Of a stretch of DNA of 64,000 nucleotides, positions 62,220 through 64,000 are shown in pieces. Each line of letters begins with the position of its first letter. Positions within the stretch are counted from its first letter, which is position 1. The DNA is from an uncultured Gammaproteobacteria bacterium (lineage in GTDB: Bacteria > Pseudomonadota > Gammaproteobacteria > Eutrophobiales > Eutrophobiaceae). Where the stretch lies: positions 132,690 through 196,689 of the forward strand of contig CALSOP010000003.1 in assembly GCA_943788005.1 (NCBI GenBank), written 5' to 3'. The notes below the pieces were generated by a model. That model was not told the origin of the DNA. It made no database searches and saw only the letters and a list, made by a program, of their open reading frames with translations. A program made the position numbers and the translations under genes.

Positions 62220-63500
62220 TTATTCAGATGCCACCTTTGACATCTCAGCACCTTCATAGATCATCAGCGGTTTAGATTCGCCGTTTATAACGCCTTCATC
62301 AATGACTACTTTGACAACATCGTCAGTTGAGGGTAAATCGTACATCGTATCCAATAGTACATTTTCCATTATTGAACGTAGACCCCGAGCACCCGTTTTG
62401 CGTTCCATAGATTTTTTAGCAACAGCGCGTAATGCGTCTTCACGGAATTCTAGCTCGCAACCTTCCATCTCAAATAAACGGATATATTGCTTAGTGATCG
62501 CATTTTTTGGTTCAAGGAGTATTTGCACCAATTGTTCTTCGTCTAATTCTCCTAAAGTCGCTGCAACAGGAAGTCGGCCTACAAATTCAGGAATCAATCC
62601 ATACTTAATAAGATCTTCGGGTTCAACGGTCTGGAGCACTTCGCTAATACTCTTTCTGTCTTCTTTACTCTTAACTTCAGCAGAAAAACCAATACCGCCT
62701 TTTTCAGAACGCTCACGAATAATACGATCTAATCCTGCAAAGGCACCCCCACATATAAACAATATATTAGCAGTGTTGACCTGTAGGAATTCTTGTTGAG
62801 GATGTTTACGTCCACCTTGAGGCGGGACTGAGGCGACAGTACCCTCAATAAGTTTTAATAATGCTTGCTGTACACCTTCACCTGATACGTCTCGAGTAAT
62901 CGATGGGTTATCAGATTTGCGTGAGATTTTGTCAATTTCATCTATATAGACAATACCTGTCTGTGCTTTATCAACGTCATAATCACACTTCTGCAGTAGC
63001 TTTTGGATGATATTTTCAACATCCTCACCGACATAGCCAGCTTCTGTTAATGTTGTTGCATCTGCAATTGTAAAGGGGACGTTCAGTAAACGCGCCATTG
63101 TTTCAGCCAATAGTGTTTTACCACTACCGGTAGGACCGACCAAAAGCACATTACTTTTAGACAGCTCTATATCAGATTTTTTGATGCCTTGTTCGAGGCG
63201 CTTATAATGATTGTATACGGCAACAGAAAGGATCTTCTTCGCGTTCTCCTGACCAATGACATATTCGTCGAGGATATTGTTTATCTCATGGGGTGTCGGA
63301 AGTGCTGTGCCAACACCAGCCACTGATTTTTCCTGAATCTCCTCTCTGATGATGTCATTACACAATTCAACGCATTCATCACAGATAAAAACAGATGGGC
63401 CTGCTATTAATTTTCGGACTTCATGTTGGCTCTTACCGCAAAATGAACAATACAGTAATCGATCGCCATCACCATTTTTACCCTGTTTTTTATCAGTCAT
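62220..63500 (-). CDS. clpX: ClpX ATPase subunit
   Basis: N-terminal C4 zinc finger CSFCGKSQ...[22 protein letters not shown]. Confidence 0.98.
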   Translation of the reverse strand: MTDKKQGKNGDGDRLLYCSFCGKSQHEVRKLIAGPSVFICDECVELCNDIIREEIQEKSVAGVGTALPTPHEINNILDEYVIGQENAKKILSVAVYNHYKRLEQGIKKSDIELSKSNVLLVGPTGSGKTLLAETMARLLNVPFTIADATTLTEAGYVGEDVENIIQKLLQKCDYDVDKAQTGIVYIDEIDKISRKSDNPSITRDVSGEGVQQALLKLIEGTVASVPPQGGRKHPQQEFLQVNTANILFICGGAFAGLDRIIRERSEKGGIGFSAEVKSKEDRKSISEVLQTVEPEDLIKYGLIPEFVGRLPVAATLGELDEEQLVQILLEPKNAITKQYIRLFEMEGCELEFREDALRAVAKKSMERKTGARGLRSIMENVLLDTMYDLPSTDDVVKVVIDEGVINGESKPLMIYEGAEMSKVASE

Positions 63501-63537
63501 AGGTTATTACCCCAGGCTTTATTACAATCAAACATTA

Positions 63538-64000
63538 TTATTCTGATTCTTGTTCAGATTCTTTTTGATACGCTTCTGGCAAAACACTTCTGTCATGTAG
63601 CACATCATCTATCAAACCATAATCTTTTGCTGCTTCTGCACTCATAAAATTATCACGTTCAGTGTCTTTTTGTATTGTCTCGATAGTCTGTCCGGTGTGA
63701 TTTGAAAGTATTTCATTTAAGCGTTCACGGACATAGAGTATTTCCTTTGCATGGATATCAATGTCTGTCGCTTGCCCCTGAAAACCACCCAACGGCTGAT
63801 GAATCATGACTCGCGAATGCGGCAGACAAAAACGTTTACCTTTTTCACCACCTGCCAATAATAAAGAACCCATACTGGCCGCTTGTCCAATACACATGGT
63901 ACTGACATTTGGCTTGATGAATTGCATGGTGTCATATATCGCCATGCCTGCAGTTACAGAACCACCAGGGGAATTAATATAGAAATGAATATCCTTGTCA
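63538..64000 (-). CDS. clpP: ClpP protease subunit, N-terminus beyond window
   Basis: Frame open to the window end ([25 protein letters not shown]...); catalytic [14 protein letters not shown] and [15 protein letters not shown]. Confidence 0.97.
   Translation of the reverse strand, partial: DKDIHFYINSPGGSVTAGMAIYDTMQFIKPNVSTMCIGQAASMGSLLLAGGEKGKRFCLPHSRVMIHQPLGGFQGQATDIDIHAKEILYVRERLNEILSNHTGQTIETIQKDTERDNFMSAEAAKDYGLIDDVLHDRSVLPEAYQKESEQESE

Noticed and set aside
1-64000. CRISPR arrays, rRNA, prophage or defence systems
   Set aside because: No regularly spaced repeat-spacer pattern, rRNA, phage structural genes or recognisable nuclease/toxin sets were seen; the only regular arrays are the coding repeats at 31554-31967 and the short leader repeats at 30112-30197.

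Overview
This 64 kb window is an AT-rich gammaproteobacterial chromosome segment and is mostly housekeeping. Recognisable blocks: csp; DUF3999/DUF2339; sohB; avtA; glycerate kinase; a TetR/RND/LolA-like/outer-membrane set; a Y-family polymerase; an IS3-family element abutting a truncated SRAP gene; a PPK2-type polyphosphate:AMP phosphotransferase; a giant Sel1-repeat protein; mlaFED with a convergent mlaC; a glutathione/flavoprotein disulfide oxidoreductase neighbourhood; yjgA/darP; a Yej-like peptide ABC transporter; fabI; ppiD; tRNA-Asp and tRNA-Val; hupB-lon-clpX-clpP (clpP cut by the window end). I saw no CRISPR array, prophage, rRNA or recognisable defence island. The items most worth a second look are: (1) the 1561-aa Sel1 protein, with nested 87/174-bp and ~810-bp repeats, a recurring GFFSxIGKFFSGE-type motif, and CGAAAT-type direct repeats running into its start codon; (2) a 13-bp inverted repeat before the TetR gene with a same-spaced partner before the RND operon; (3) inverted copies of a 17-bp sequence bracketing an M28 peptidase gene; (4) nested inverted repeats just 3' of gorA; (5) near-consensus CRP-like and FNR-like sites placed at about -41 of plausible promoters; (6) frameshifted DUF2339 and ABC permease genes, and a decayed Sel1 remnant. 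All calls come from reading the sequence and the supplied ORF track; no database search was run.
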